Assembly: GCA_001051155.2 (NCBI GenBank)
Contig: JYIP02000004.1
Location: forward strand, 621,576 to 685,575
Length of the DNA: 64,000 nt
Direction of reading: 5' to 3'
From: Chrysoporthe austroafricana
Lineage: Eukaryota > Ascomycota > Sordariomycetes > Diaporthales > Cryphonectriaceae
The notes under the pieces are model-generated. The model was given only the letters and a program-made list of their open reading frames with translations, did no database searches and had not been told where the DNA came from. How positions within the stretch are numbered: position 1 is the first letter of the stretch; every line of letters begins with the position of its first letter. The position numbers were made by a program, and so were the translations under genes. Of the stretch, positions 1 through 12,500 are shown piece by piece.

Positions 1-90
1 GTGGTATCTACTCTGCAGGGTCTGTACGGCAGCCTGGGCCGGGATTTCTGTCGCTCCTTTGAGACGGCTTGCTATTGTGCTGCCGCGCCA

Positions 91-879
91 ATGGCCTCTC
101 AGGATGACACCCAGCAGCGGGTAGCCAGGACAAAGCAGGACCTGCCCGACGGACTCACGGAAATACTAGCGAGGAGCCTGCAGGTAGGAGCTGGGACAGG
201 AACATTCGGGCTGTTGTTCGGAGCAACAGCCGGTATTGTCCGCGGGACCACTCCGGTGTTGTTCTCCATGGTGTCAGGCCTCCAGTGGTTTGGCCTGGGA
301 TCCATCTACTATGGTAAGGTCACCGCCCAGAAACCAGTTCACATCAGGGAAGACGAGCTAAATGGCAAGCAGGCACACGAAGTATGGCCATTGCGAGATA
401 CGGCCCTGAGCACGAAGTGACACCCTCGCAGAAAGTAGGAGCAAGTGCCCTGGGTGGGGCCGTCTCGGGGATGACTGTTGGGGGGATCCTGCGTACGTCC
501 ATTCTTCCCCTCTGGAGTTAGCGATTTAGTTCGCGTCAATCACTGACAGCGTGTAGGTGGGACCCGGAATATCCTCCCTGCAGCACTCGTGTTCTCACTG
601 CTCGGTGGTGGTGGCCAGTTTGCGGTCAACAGGTGGACCAGCTCAAACGATGCACCCCTGGAGAAGAAACGTGGTGGCTTTCTCAGCTCCAAGTGGAGCC
701 CAATGAGAAAACTCACTGACCAGGAGTATGAGGCGATGCTAGAGGAGAAGCTGCTCAGGCTGGACGCTGAAATCACGCTCATTGACGAAGACATTGTCGC
801 GCTGAAGGCACAGAAAGAGCAGCAGGAGCGTGACGCTGCGGACCAAGCACCACCGGCAAGAAACGGGAACAAGTCATGA
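91..879 (+). CDS. Tim17/22-like small membrane protein, three exons
   Basis: Exons 91-313, 373-492 and 557-879 (introns start GTAAGG and GTACGT, end CAG and TAG) join in frame to a 221-residue protein. Residues about 33-52, 55-75, 92-116 and 120-138 are four glycine-rich hydrophobic segments with small-xxx-small spacing, the pattern of the Tim17/Tim22/Tim23 superfamily of mitochondrial inner-membrane proteins. A charged helical tail follows (about 160-205, predicted coiled coil), beginning with a WSPMRKLTDQEYE block. The ATG at 91 was chosen because the hydrophilic N-terminus MASQDDTQQR looks complete; the frame is open to the left edge of the window, so an upstream start or exon cannot be excluded. 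Membership in the Tim17 fold is inferred from the pattern. The role (import subunit or another mitochondrial or peroxisomal membrane protein) is unknown. It is convergent with the next gene. Confidence 0.72.
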
Positions 880-904
880 TACTGCTTGCAGTAGGCAGAG
901 TAAT

Positions 905-934
<30 letters not shown>
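905..934 (+). repeat. (CAG)10 microsatellite
   Basis: Ten uninterrupted CAG units start 26 nt after the stop codon of the upstream gene, so they would lie in its 3' UTR. In one other frame they would read as polyglutamine, but no supported exon uses that frame. Confidence 0.95.
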
Positions 935-938
<4 letters not shown>

Positions 939-1273
939 GAGCAAGGATCAACGCAGACTACGTTCAGACGAGACAGCGCGACCATGTCGCTACAAACACC
1001 GCCGCGCCGCTTTTGGGGGGTTGCGGAGGTGCAATCCTGCAGCACAGTTAGCTGAACACCTGAAAGTGGCTACAGTATGCAGAGAACCAGCTGAGAGATT
1101 GGTTGAGAACTCCATTGCCCGGTAGCCTGACGATCAAGGAAACTCCGCATGATAGCATAGGGGCGGCCAATTCCTTTCGGGATAATAGCTGGAAGAACTG
1201 GGCTCACATAGATTGTCATATTAGACACTTCTAAGACACGCTAGATATTCACATCGACCGCGCGGACCGGCGT

Positions 1274-1915
1274 TTATGACCCCAATTCGGTCTCCTTGGA
1301 CGCCTGTGTCACACTCTCAGGCGCCACGTAGCCCTCCGCCGAGATGCTATCAGGCACCGACTCCGGCCTGTAATAATCTTCGCCCTTGAACTTGGAGCCA
1401 CCGGGACCAGGCGGGTTGGAACCGACGTTGTTGGTGGTCGCGCTGAGACCCTGGTCCAGGATATCATTGCCTTTCCGCTCCTTGCCGGCGCCGACAACGT
1501 CTGACCTGCCGAGCGCGTTGCGCGTCACGACGTCGTTGTCGTTCTCGCCGGTCTGCTCGAGCTTGGTTTCGGGGCCGCCAGCGCCCTCGAAGTGGGTGCC
1601 ACGGGTTTGTCTGGGGCCTTGAGGTCAGCATAGCACTCACGATGACGAAAATCCACAGGCAGAGGGGCGGGCTTGCCTTCCGCGGTCATCGAGCTCGCCA
1701 CCCTCCTCCGGTGGGATGCGCTTGTTGTAGCCGGCGTTTGTGCTGAGGTCTGTGCCGTACTTGACTTCTGCGCCCGGGAACTTGTTCTCGACGCCCGCGT
1801 CAACGCCAGCATCGTCCGTCGAGGAGTTGTTGAGGCCCTGCTTGGCCTGGTAACTGTTCAAGTCGGCCTCAGCCTGCTTGGCGATGCGGTTTAGTTCATC
1901 GTTAGTGGGTGCCAT
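1274..1915 (-). CDS. Conserved hydrophilic fungal protein, GC-AG intron
   Basis: Exon 1 runs 1915-1677 and exon 2 runs 1610-1274, giving 191 residues. Starts MAPTNDELNRIAKQ, then a segment rich in Asp, Asn, Gly and Lys. The block around GGELDDRGRQTRGTHFEG is created only when the 66-nt intron 1676-1611 is removed. That intron has a GC donor (GGAAG/GCAAGC), a good branch site (GCTGAC) and a CAG acceptor. The only nearby GT donor would leave a 30-nt intron, too short for fungi. No signal peptide, membrane segment or catalytic motif is visible. The composition resembles hydrophilic stress-type or unstructured proteins, which is inference only. I do not recognise a named family. The 3' end faces the Tim17-like gene at a distance of 394 bp. 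Confidence 0.72.
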
Positions 1916-3053
1916 TGTGTCGGTGGTAGTTTTTGGTAACCGGTCTGCTGAGACTGTATGGAGGGTGTTGGTGATCACCGTGATGAACAATTCGGCGCGG
2001 CAACTGGTTCTACTGAAGAAACATAGATCTGGAAAGTTGACACTCTACAAGCTACGACTCGAACGCAACTCGAACATATATATTGACTTTGTGTTAAAAT
2101 TTATCTGAGGTTTCGATGCTCTCATTGCGCGTCATACGCCAGTACCTACTGATGTAATTAATGATAGGCACCCCCCCGGAGGACTAAGTATGATGATCTC
2201 ATAGTGGCCACCTGCAAGAGGCCGGCGGGCCTCGAAACACCAGCTATAGTCACTACCAGAGGTGTCTAGAGATTATCTGTTTGTATGCATATTGAAAGGT
2301 GGGCTGCATCTCTTCATACTGATGTAATATTTCAGATCGCTTTCAGCCCAGGACTGTGTCGATCCTCGGCGAGGCTAGAGCCGCAGTCGATTAACCGCAA
2401 TCGTAAGGTGGGCCTGCGGACTGCAACACCAGTCGATACATAATAGAAGAACCGATTCTGGAAGCAGTTGCCACGGGATAGGCTGCTCCGGGACTACCTC
2501 CTGTAGGAGAATTTGCTCCGGACGTCTGGACATGTTCCTCCGCTGCCGTGAGCTGACCAACCACCCCCCCCCCACAAATAAAAATAAATAAAAAAAGAAA
2601 AAGGAAACATCGGCCTTGATATGGTATAATCCACGAGGTGCCCAAATGCTCTCTCTTTCCGGCTGCCTTTCATTTTCGCAAGGCGAACGTCTCACTAGTA
2701 GTATTTCTTATTTGGTCTCCTGCAGAGGATTGCCTGCAGTGTGGGTTTCTTCGGTACGGACTTCTGTAACAGTGCCTGTTGTGGCAGAAGAGTCAAGCCG
2801 CGTAGAAAGACTTACGTTGACATTTCTCGGATTTTCCGAGTGAGAGGTACTAGATACGTGCAAAGATGTAGCGTCACAAATGTGGTATATGCGTATCTCT
2901 GTTTATGTGGTCTGACAGTCCACAACGTCCTCTTCCACCACCAGAGGCGTCCGGTGATCGCAGACGGGCTCTCTTGCTCTACACGCATAGATGATAACCT
3001 TGATGTGGGCTTATATGATGGATCTTAGAGAACAAACCTTGAACCTTCCAGAA
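1916..3053. other. Spacer without recognisable gene
   Basis: Upstream region of the minus-strand gene that starts at 1915. Stops are frequent in all frames; there is a short A/T-rich stretch near 2575-2610. No RNA gene or repeat was recognised. The open segments present have no recognisable protein character. Confidence 0.5.
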
Positions 3054-4616
3054 CTAGACTTGAGAGACAACCAGAATCTGATCTTCGATCTTGAAGCCAC
3101 GGTGACACGCGTTGGCACCCTTCTCCAGATCATCATCGCTCGAATCATTCCCGATAGACTCTGTTATTCTACGAGGTAGAGAGCGTTTTCTCTTCAGGTG
3201 TCGCGAGACCACCTGCGCTCTGTACCGGCGAGCTAGCTCTCAGTTCTCTAGGAAATCATGATAGTATTCGTCCAGAGTCTTTGCCGAGGTGACCACATCC
3301 ACGAAAGCCTCGTGTAAGCCTCTCAGGCGACCCGCGTGCTCTGCTACCTTAGATGGATGCTATCCTGCCTTCCGACAGTTGCATACCAGTTTTGCCGCCT
3401 CTTGTACGTTTTTCCTTTGCTAACGGCCTTCATCACTGGAGACATTGTGATCATGATGCCGCGGCTGTTGAATATCCATACTCACTATAGGAAACGGAAG
3501 ATCGTCGGTCACGAATGACAAGCCGTGCGAGCTTTCGGCACTTTGTTCTTGAATCTCTCACCACAGCGAGAAGTCATCTTCATGTGTGAGGTCAGACAAT
3601 TATAACGGCTATACCTGTGTAAAGCAAACGAGCGCCGACCTTGAAGTCTTGAAGACGGAGAAGGCTCGACGATGCAGTACGACGAGAGCACTCACATGGT
3701 ACTTCGGTGTTTTGAGACGCGGAAGCAGTCTCGTCTTCGCCATGGAAGCTCTGATCCAATAAATACCGAACGTATCTCTGCTAGACGAGCTGCTAAAGCT
3801 CCTCTGCCTACGAGGGAGGAGGCTCATATCTATGGCAATCTGCATCCATTAAATCTACCATTCCGGGTAGCCGTGGTCAGCGCCATAGCAGTCTCAGAGA
3901 TACTAACACTACGGCGAACTCACATCTAATACCGGAAAATGTATCTAGCAGTTCGACATTGACTGGTGCCTGCTTGGACTATGTGTCTAAGAGATCAACT
4001 GACAGCGGCCGGTCTCCTCAGCCAAAGATATCGGTGTATAGAGCATTAGATTCGCGACATTTTGTACGTAGCTGGTCCGGACGACGTGGTTGGAATCATC
4101 ACGCCCATCCCAGTACTGCAATATGGCCGATATACGACCGTTCAGGTGGAGAGAAGACGTGTACCCGGCGCTCCCGGGCCCACAACTCTCGCGATCATGC
4201 TTCTCGAACAATGCTAAGAATCACACCCGTCTTCCTCCACCAAGAAGCTAGAAAGATCTCGATAGTCTTGCTTCGGCGTTCCAAAATTGCGTGGCGCAGC
4301 GGCGTTAGAGCCACTATGGTCTTGTGGGCCAACTTCCGCACCATTTCTGCAGCAAGTACCGGGCACTGGTCTCGAAATCGACGGCCAGGTGCAATGCGGT
4401 GTAGCCTCTCTGGTCCGTGGCATTGACGACGCCCAATTTGACTGCGTCTTCGATGGCGAACTCAGGCAGTGTCCTCACAGGCGCGGCCCGAGGGTGCTCA
4501 GGAATACTATTGAAGTGCTCTGAGAGAATGCTGCGGATGCATTCTAAGTCAAAACTCATGGATGATTTATTGGGGGGCTTCGACTTGGTGGCCTTGATCT
4601 GACACACCATTTCCAT
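3054..4616 (-). pseudogene. Decayed ankyrin-repeat protein gene
   Basis: Read leftward, 4616-4314 encodes an N-terminal region and an ankyrin repeat with the hallmark RGYTALHLAV. At about 4342 the frame breaks: the repeat continues as NGAEVGPQDHSG in the next frame (to 4214), and removing one A would join the two. Further left, 3329-3240 gives LRGLHEAFVDVVTSAKTLDE before a stop, and 3164-3054 gives another protein-like stretch (SIGNDSSDDDLEKGANA) before a stop. Between them no frame stays open. These pieces lie in the same order and strand, so the simplest reading is one ankyrin-repeat gene broken by frameshifts and stops. Introns could explain some of the breaks, but not the one inside the ankyrin repeat. 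The original function is unknown. Confidence 0.5.
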
Positions 4617-6505
4617 CTACTGCAGATGAGATATTATATGATCCCAAAGATGGGCGTAACTAAGTATGCGCGTTGACGGCCCAGGATATTGTTTCGAGTC
4701 ATTGGCGCCTATGATCATGTACATATGAAATGCGAGTGTTGCTATCCACAATCGAGTGCGCTTCTAAGACAACCCATCACCAGGGTTTCGTACTTAATGT
4801 TTCGCGAGAATGGCGTCGTAAAGGGGGGAGGGGGGTCGGCAATATCGTCAAGACCGTCAACATCAGCCCCGCAGCTGGCTGTGCGACACTGTGTTCCAGA
4901 CGCCAGCAGAATCCCGCCTCGGTCTCGCTCTCGAGGGAAGCCCCTGTCAGTCGATGCATGCGATGGCTAGGGCCTGACAGCCAACTTGTGTATTTCAAGT
5001 CGATATCCCCTTCCGAAGGCACAGGTCTCTAGACGACACGTCAAGGCCAGGCGCTGCGCTTGAGGCGCTCCGCTCTCTCCAGCACCGGAACCCCTGGCCT
5101 CTACAGCGTCGCAGACAGGCTCGTCTTGTGCGGATCGCCTAGATCACTGCATGCGGCCGACGTGCCAGCCTGCACCTCACTGCGACTTCCATCACCTACA
5201 CACATTGAGTATGGAGGCGGAGCGCGTCGCTGAGGAACCGCCCACAGCCTCAGCAGGGTGAGAGGGCCGGTCTTGTTTGATCTGACCAGCCCTCAGGGAT
5301 AGACCAGGCGTCGACCAGACTATCCTCTCCAACGGTCGAGGATACCGATACCAAAGCAGGCGAGTCGGTGTGTGTCGCTGGGTACGTGCTGGGCCGGTCG
5401 TCGCAGGTCCGGCGTGCAGGTAAGGAGGTAAGTGGCCTGGCGGTCCAAACATCAGGAGATCAGAACCCCGAGGTAATTCGTATGAAATTGAGAAGTGCTC
5501 GTGAGAGGTTATCAGAATCTCGTTGTAGATGAAGAGTGGACCCCTGAAGGCTCGCATGGGTACCGCTGATATGGAACCTGCCCCCGTCTCCCGAGTTACT
5601 GGGTTTCAGAGCCTGGGGCACGCTGGGGGTTGCGCCTGTACTGGACTAGGCGATACCCGAGCCAGATGGCAAAGTGGGGGTCTCAGCTGCTACTGTACCA
5701 CAGCAGCACACAGCACGTAAGCCTGGGGCGGCGCCAAAGGAGAAGAGGCGGCCAGGCCTTCCGCTGGCCTCCAGGGCGGCTCCGCAGCTACCTGGCCAGG
5801 TACCTGGGCGCTCCCGTGCAGCGCCATAGCGACGGCAGGTACCGCGGCGCGGCGGCAGACCGTACTCCGTGCCATGTAACTCATCTCGGCCGGAACGGGA
5901 AGTGTGCTCAAGCTCAACAAAGTTGCCAGCCGTCCTCGTCCCCAATTTCCAGCTTCACTTTTTCCTCGCCCACATGCCCTGCGCCAACGTCGAGGGCCCC
6001 CCAGCCCGATTCCTGCGCTGGTGACGGTATTTATTGCCGCCGCGTTCTATTTCCTGTCCCGCCCAGGATCCTTCCCGCGAGCTGCGAGCTGCGCTGACTG
6101 TGATTACTGGGACAAGACGGCGCCGCCCCCTGTCGTTGATGACGGAAACGCACTACTCAACCACGGCCAACATCGCACTCTCGAGGCATAGCCTGTCCGC
6201 CCGCCCGCCGCTGCTCACCCTCCGCGACGCCGTGGCCTGCATGGTACACGATCACACCAGCCTGCCCGACCTGCTGCGCGCATATCTGCTCCCTCTTCAC
6301 CCTCGGCCGTCCCGATAGTCCCTCAATGGAAGATGCCAGAAATCCGGCCCTGTTCATGTAGGTGAAGTTGCGTGCCGCGGATGTCCCGGAACCGACTCGC
6401 GACTCGCGATAGGCACACAGTCACTGACCCGGCTATCTGGCTCTAGATAGCAAAGCGGCACGCGCTAGGTAGAGCGTCGCTGCCTTCGGCCATCACGGCG
6501 ACGAC
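4617..6505 (+). promoter_or_regulatory. Upstream region of FMP27
   Basis: A 1.9 kb spacer between the ankyrin relic and FMP27. Moderately GC-rich from 5050 on, with several GC-rich open frames on both strands that look like chance. A G-rich patch (two G6 runs) is at about 4821-4834. No clear TATA box or upstream exon could be assigned. Confidence 0.35.
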
Positions 6506-9500
6506 ATGGCCCTCCTGAACCCTTCCTTCATCTTCGGCGTCCTCGTCGTCCTCTATCTGTCTTCCTTCGTCCTCTTCGCCATCATCCGCGTCCTGACCGG
6601 CCTTTCCATCCAGCGCATCGGCTACTTTTCTCTGCGCCGCCTCGCATACGTCCCCAAGGATGGGATCAAGATCGAGATCAGGGGGCTTGGCCTCAATATC
6701 CACAGGCCCACCTTCGCCCAGCCCACGTGGCTCAGCATTGTCGTTAGCGAGCTCGTCGTCACCGCCGACATCCGCGAGCTCGAGGCCAGCAAGGCCGGCG
6801 GCGCGGCGGCCCTAGATCCTGACGAGCCGGCGCTTTTTCATAAGGAACAGGACTCCAAGTCGTCGCTGAACCCGCCCAAGACCCCGACAGCCCGGCGCCT
6901 GACAAGCACCCAGAACCGCAGCGAGACGTGGAAGCAGCTCACGCGGACCAAGGAGCGCATCAAGAAGCTGCACAGGAACGTCAATTGGCTGCGCATGGTA
7001 GATGTTGTTGCCACGAACTCGACCGTCAACATCGTGGATGTGGGCAATGTCCAGTTCGGGAGCGTCACTGTTGCCGTCGACACCCGGCGCAAGATGGTCG
7101 ACCGGGCGCGCTTCTTCTGGGCTTCCCGATCAAGAAAAGAATACGGCAAGAGCCAGGCCGAATGGATCATGACCGTCCGGAGTGTTCTCTTCACCCCGCT
7201 TGGGGCCGAGTCGCTCGAGGTTTTGGACAATCTCACCTTGAACGTGCATGGATTTCTGTACGAGAACCTCGACGGGCTGCGGGAAGCCTCCGTCGCCCTG
7301 AAGCTCGGTCGTGTCCACGTCCCCTTGGATGAGATCCTCGACTCGGCTAAACGGGTCCGGGAGAGCAAGGTCGAGGCTATCTCGACCCCTCTGCCTCAGG
7401 CGCCGATGGACGAATATGTCGATAAGGTCATCCAGGAGCTGGATCAGCCGGGCAGTACGGACGAGGAGCTCATGCAGACGGTCTCCGATTCGAAAGAGTT
7501 TGTGAGCTCGATACTTCGGGGCATAAAGGAGGTGCAGTTTGCGGTCAGCTTCGTCGCATTGACAAAGAAGATCGAGGCAGTCAAGACCGCCGGACCACCG
7601 GTCATTCTCAACGCATCCATGAAGGAGGTCGGCATCGACCTCCACCGGCTGGATCCAAAGTCTCCAGCACATAGGATGTACTTCCCCTCCAAGGATCTCG
7701 CGCATGAGGCCTTACTCGCAGCGCTTTCAATTTCAGTGGGGCTAGATGATGGACAAGGAAGTCCACAGCGTCTGATGTACGTGCCCATGGCGACCACGAC
7801 GGTCAGGACGACCCTGCCCTCGAAGACTGTGGAGATCTCTGGCGCCAGCAACCCGGAGCAGAGAAACGCCAACATCTTGTTTGCGAATTCCGTTGTGACG
7901 TCGCCCTCGGTTGACTTGGATCCGAAGCACCTTCCAATGCTCCTTGCCATGATGCGTCCTAAGCCAAAAAGAGGGAGATCACAGGCACCTCGAGAACGCC
8001 ATTCGCTCATATCGAGACTGCTGCCGAAAGCCAACATTAAATTCTCTATGCATGAGCCAGTACTCCGAATCGCCTTGCCGCCCGTCAACAAAGACGCAGA
8101 GCCTGATGATTTTGACCTAATTATCTCCTCCATATCGTCAATATCCCTCGATGCGGAGTCATTCCATTCGACCGTGGAGGAGCTTCATTATTCCTTGGCT
8201 TCTAACTTGAGAGTGCAATCTCATAACCTCTACTATCAGACCTCTGGAGGCGAACGTTTCGACCTCGTGGAAACGGAATCGTTTGATCTAAAAATTAATC
8301 TCAGCGCATCCCCCGACGTGCAGGTCCTTGCTACCGGCAACCTACAGACATTTTCTATCCGGCTAGTCCGCCCTGAGATCACGGATGGCCTGCAACAAAT
8401 TATCCGGCAGCTGCGTCTTCGGGTAGAGCCTGACAAGCGCGGCTACTCAAAGTCGCAGAAGGAGTCGAATTTCCTTCGAAGTATGCCTCCATGGCTATTG
8501 CACTTCAAACTACAATCATCAGATTTCAGTGCTGAAGTAGCGGGCGTGGATGAGGAAATATCAGACGAATCGAGAGGAATGTCCCTGTCTCTGGAGTCAT
8601 GGACTGCGGAGTACCGAGCACAAAGACTTGATGGTTTGCCTCGACGTGGGGCTAGAAAGCGGGCGAGCAGTCGTGTCAGCGTGTCTCTTGACCCGGAAAT
8701 CATCAAGAATCTTCCGGTGTCTCCCAAGAAGAAGCATCAGACCCCTGGTGATGGACGCCGTATTGCCTTCCACGTTCGCGGCTTGGAAGCTTTCGTGGTC
8801 GAGTCGGCTGATCGATGGGAAGTTGACCCCTTCGTCAGGATGCCTCGCTTTGAGGTCGCCTTCTCCACCACCACCGACAATCAGGGACCTGTGTTTCACA
8901 TACACTCACATGTGAAAACCCTGCTCGTGCAGTATTCTCTGTATCGCCATTATGCAATCGGCGTCGCCGTATCAGTCATACGCAAGGCATTCAAGTTCGG
9001 CAGCGGTGATGCTGCATCGCCGAACATACCATCAAGACCCATGACGCCGAAGCATCAGAGCTCAGGCTCGCAGTATCTGTCACCTCCTATGCCGGACAAT
9101 CCATTTCAGGAGCCTGAGGACACCAGATCTGGGACTGAGCTCGTTGCCCTCGACTTCAAGGCGGCTTTTGTGCAAATTAAAGCAGACATGCCAGCAGACC
9201 CGCCAATGATGTTGCACATTCATGGTCTCGAAGCTGGGAGACACCGTTGGTCAACACCGTTCTTTTACACAAAGTTGATCAGGCTGTACTCGGAGCCTCC
9301 CAGGATGCGTGGTGTGTGGGCCAAAATCATTACCATCAAACACGGGCGTCTTGATTATCGAGAATCTCGCCGCAAGATGGCGACAGGTGGTTATCAAGAC
9401 GAGAAAATGTTTGACATTGTCACAGAGGCTATCAGAGGAGCTGTTCCTCATGAATTTGTCATCAGCAAAGTCTCGGACAATGTCACCAACGTTATCAAAG

Positions 9501-12500
9501 CTGTCGAACAATTGCACCATCGTTTCAAGACCGGCACCAACGAGTATATCTTGGACAAGGGTCCAGTGGAGCCGAAGAATGTGCCTAAAGTCTCCTTCCG
9601 AACCAAAGCATTGCTTTTTGAACTAGAGGACGGTGCATTCGAGTGGAAGCTGGGCATGATTTATCGAGCTGGCCGCATCGAGCAGATGCAGAGGCAAGCA
9701 CGAGAGGAAGCCTTCCGAGTCAAGGTCAAGAAGATCCACGAGGAGGCGAGGAGCCAGACCAGCGTGCGAGCACGCTCAACCGGGCCAAGAGCCCGCTCGA
9801 GTCATTCCGGTACGTCTTGGGGCAGGAGTCAAAGTGCTGACGGTCGTCGGCCACGATCCTCTAGTGCCAGTCGCGAGCGCGACCGTGCACCGAGATATGA
9901 TCCGGACAATGGTTATGAGATCACTGGACACACACTGGTCTCCATCGCGGATGCCCGAGCCAAGCTCAATGCACTTAATTCCAGGAGCTGGAAGACTCGG
10001 ATCGATCGCTTCTACGCGATGGCCCGTAACGGCATGAAAGACATAAGGAGTACTTTCTGGGGTACAGGTCACGTACCAGACGATTTCGACGAGGGTGAGG
10101 AGATTTTGGAAGTACCAGAGCGTCCTGCGCTCATGTCTGCCTTAATCCACGACCTGCACTTCACGATCGATAAGCCTTCGTTCCCAATGAAGCAGCTGCC
10201 GGACTTCCTCCACAAGGTCGGCAAGGGCATGCCCCGCGACATGAAGTATTCTCTACTCATCCCGATGAACGTCCAGATCAACATGGGCGAGGCCAGAGTG
10301 TCACTGAGAGACTACCCCCTGCCTCTCTTACACGTCCCAAGCCTGAAGTCCGGCCAGTCCTCCCGCCTACCTGCCATGTCGTTCAAGACGGACTTTGTGA
10401 TTGCGGAGGAGTTCCGTGGCATCGAATCTACGAGGGCAATAAGGGTCGACGTCATCCCAGCACGGAAAACCGAGTCTGAAGGAGGAAAAGATCACGGCTT
10501 TGCCATTGATGTTAGACGCACCATTGGCCCGATCAAATCTTACTCGGACATGAGTGTGGATATCAATACGTCGCTGCCAACAAGAATCACTTGGGGCCCA
10601 TCGTATCAGCCGGCGATTCAAGACATGATGATGGTCATTGAATCTTTCACAAAACCACAATTAGATCCTTCAGAACGTGTTGGATTCTGGGACAAAATCC
10701 GGCTCAATTTCCACTCCCGTGTGCGCATCGCTTGGAAAGGTGACGGCGATGTCCATTTCTGCCTCAAGGGGACTAGGGATCCCTATCAGGTCATCGGCAA
10801 TGGTGCTGGTTTCCTAATGTGCTGGCGAAACGACGTCAGATGGAACATCCACACAGATGATGACCCGAAGCGCTTCATGACTGTCGACAGCGGCGAGTAT
10901 GTCCTCGCAATTCCTGACTTCAGTCATTACGCACGCGACACGGCCCGGCGACAAGATGACAACGATAGTGTCCTCAGCGAAGACAGCACCAAATCAGGTG
11001 CTGCTTTCAAGAAGGTGGTGATGAAGCTGTCGGGCAACGTGCAATGGATGGCAGGCCTGGTGTTTGAACAGGCAATCGAGAACGGTAAAAGGAGATTTGA
11101 TTTCCGCCCGCACTACGAGGTGAATCTAAAATCACCGAACTACGCGAAAGCAGAAGAAAATGGATTGCCCTATGACGCCTTCCGGGGTTTCAGAAGCCAG
11201 TACATCCACTTGTCTATCGCAGTCAGAGCGCCCGTTGACCGAGACTGGGTGTCTTCTGACGTCGAAGCTTCGCGAAGCTACAATACCGTCCATCTCACGC
11301 CACGCTTCTTTACACACTTCTTTGCATGGTGGTCGCTCTTTGGTGGTACGATGTCCCTTCCTGTCCGGCAAGGTGCCTTGTGGCCCGGACGAGAAAAGAG
11401 CAGCAAGAAGTTCGGGAGGCACCTTGCAACTATCAAATACAACCTGTTACTTGCTCCGCTGTTCCTCAGCCACATCTACAAGCACAAGGACGTCGAGGAC
11501 TACGATGAAAACGCAGTGTCTGCCACTGGTGTCAAAGTTCGCTTTGATAGTTTCAAGCTCGACCTCCACCAGAGACGCGAGGAGTTCAACACCAGCGACA
11601 AGGGCCGTAAGACACAAAGTCGAACCACAGGAATGAAGATTCACGCCGCTCAACTCGACCTGGCCGCTGCGGATATTCGTGCTGTATCTGCTAGCATCAA
11701 GGGTACCACGACCGAGGCGATCATGAGGAACAACCTCGGCTCGCTGATCACGCAGCAAGAGGACGATGGCACGGATCTATCGAAATTCGACATTCCTGAC
11801 AATGACTTAAGCTGGATCGACATGGACGACTTTGTGGAGCTCGACTGGATCTTACCTTCAGAGCCAAACCCAGATACTAAGATTCTGCCGCTCGCTTTCT
11901 GTCCTAGGCTCACATACTTTCGACAGACGGATATTGGTGGCGTAATTGCGGGCGATCCCGGAAGGACAAGTCCCTTTGGTCAAGAGCCGACGCACGTGTG
12001 CATTATGAGCCAAGACGATGACCCCCGCCGCGTGCAGGCTCAACTTGTCCAGCAGCGACTTGACCAGTTGGATGTGCAGATGCAGAACCATACTCGCAAG
12101 ATCGGTGACGCAGAGCTGAATTTCATTCGGGAAGGAGATCAGGATCCTGAGACGCGTAGTACGCTGGATGCTCTCCTGATGCATAGCAGCGTGTTGCACG
12201 ACAAGAAGGACTTTCTTGAGAGCATGTTGGATCAGATGACGAGCTCTCCCGTTCGTTCCAACGACTCCAGCTCAAGTTCGGGCAGCGGCAAATCAGATAC
12301 CTCAATAGGCACCGGAGACCAGTCTATCAGTCTCCCCACAAGCGCCGAGTTCGCCAGCGACTACTTGAATCGCTTCGTTGTGCACAACTTGCAGCTCAAA
12401 TGGAATAATCTGCTGCGGAACATCATTCTGCGGTACATTCATCAAGTCAGCCAGCGTCGAGGCTTCATCTACTACCTCTCTCGACCTGCGGTCAAGTTCA

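Noticed and set aside
4821..4837. Possible G-quadruplex
   Set aside because: Only two long G-runs are adjacent; four runs within a short distance are not present.
5630..6318. Overlapping plus-strand frames upstream of FMP27
   Set aside because: No recognisable protein character; FMP27 already has a complete membrane anchor and start at 6506, so no upstream exon is needed.
7130..8133. Long minus-strand open frames inside FMP27 (also 12548-12961, 13288-13734, 13963-14514)
   Set aside because: They are antisense to a strongly conserved coding frame and lack family character; they follow from its codon bias.
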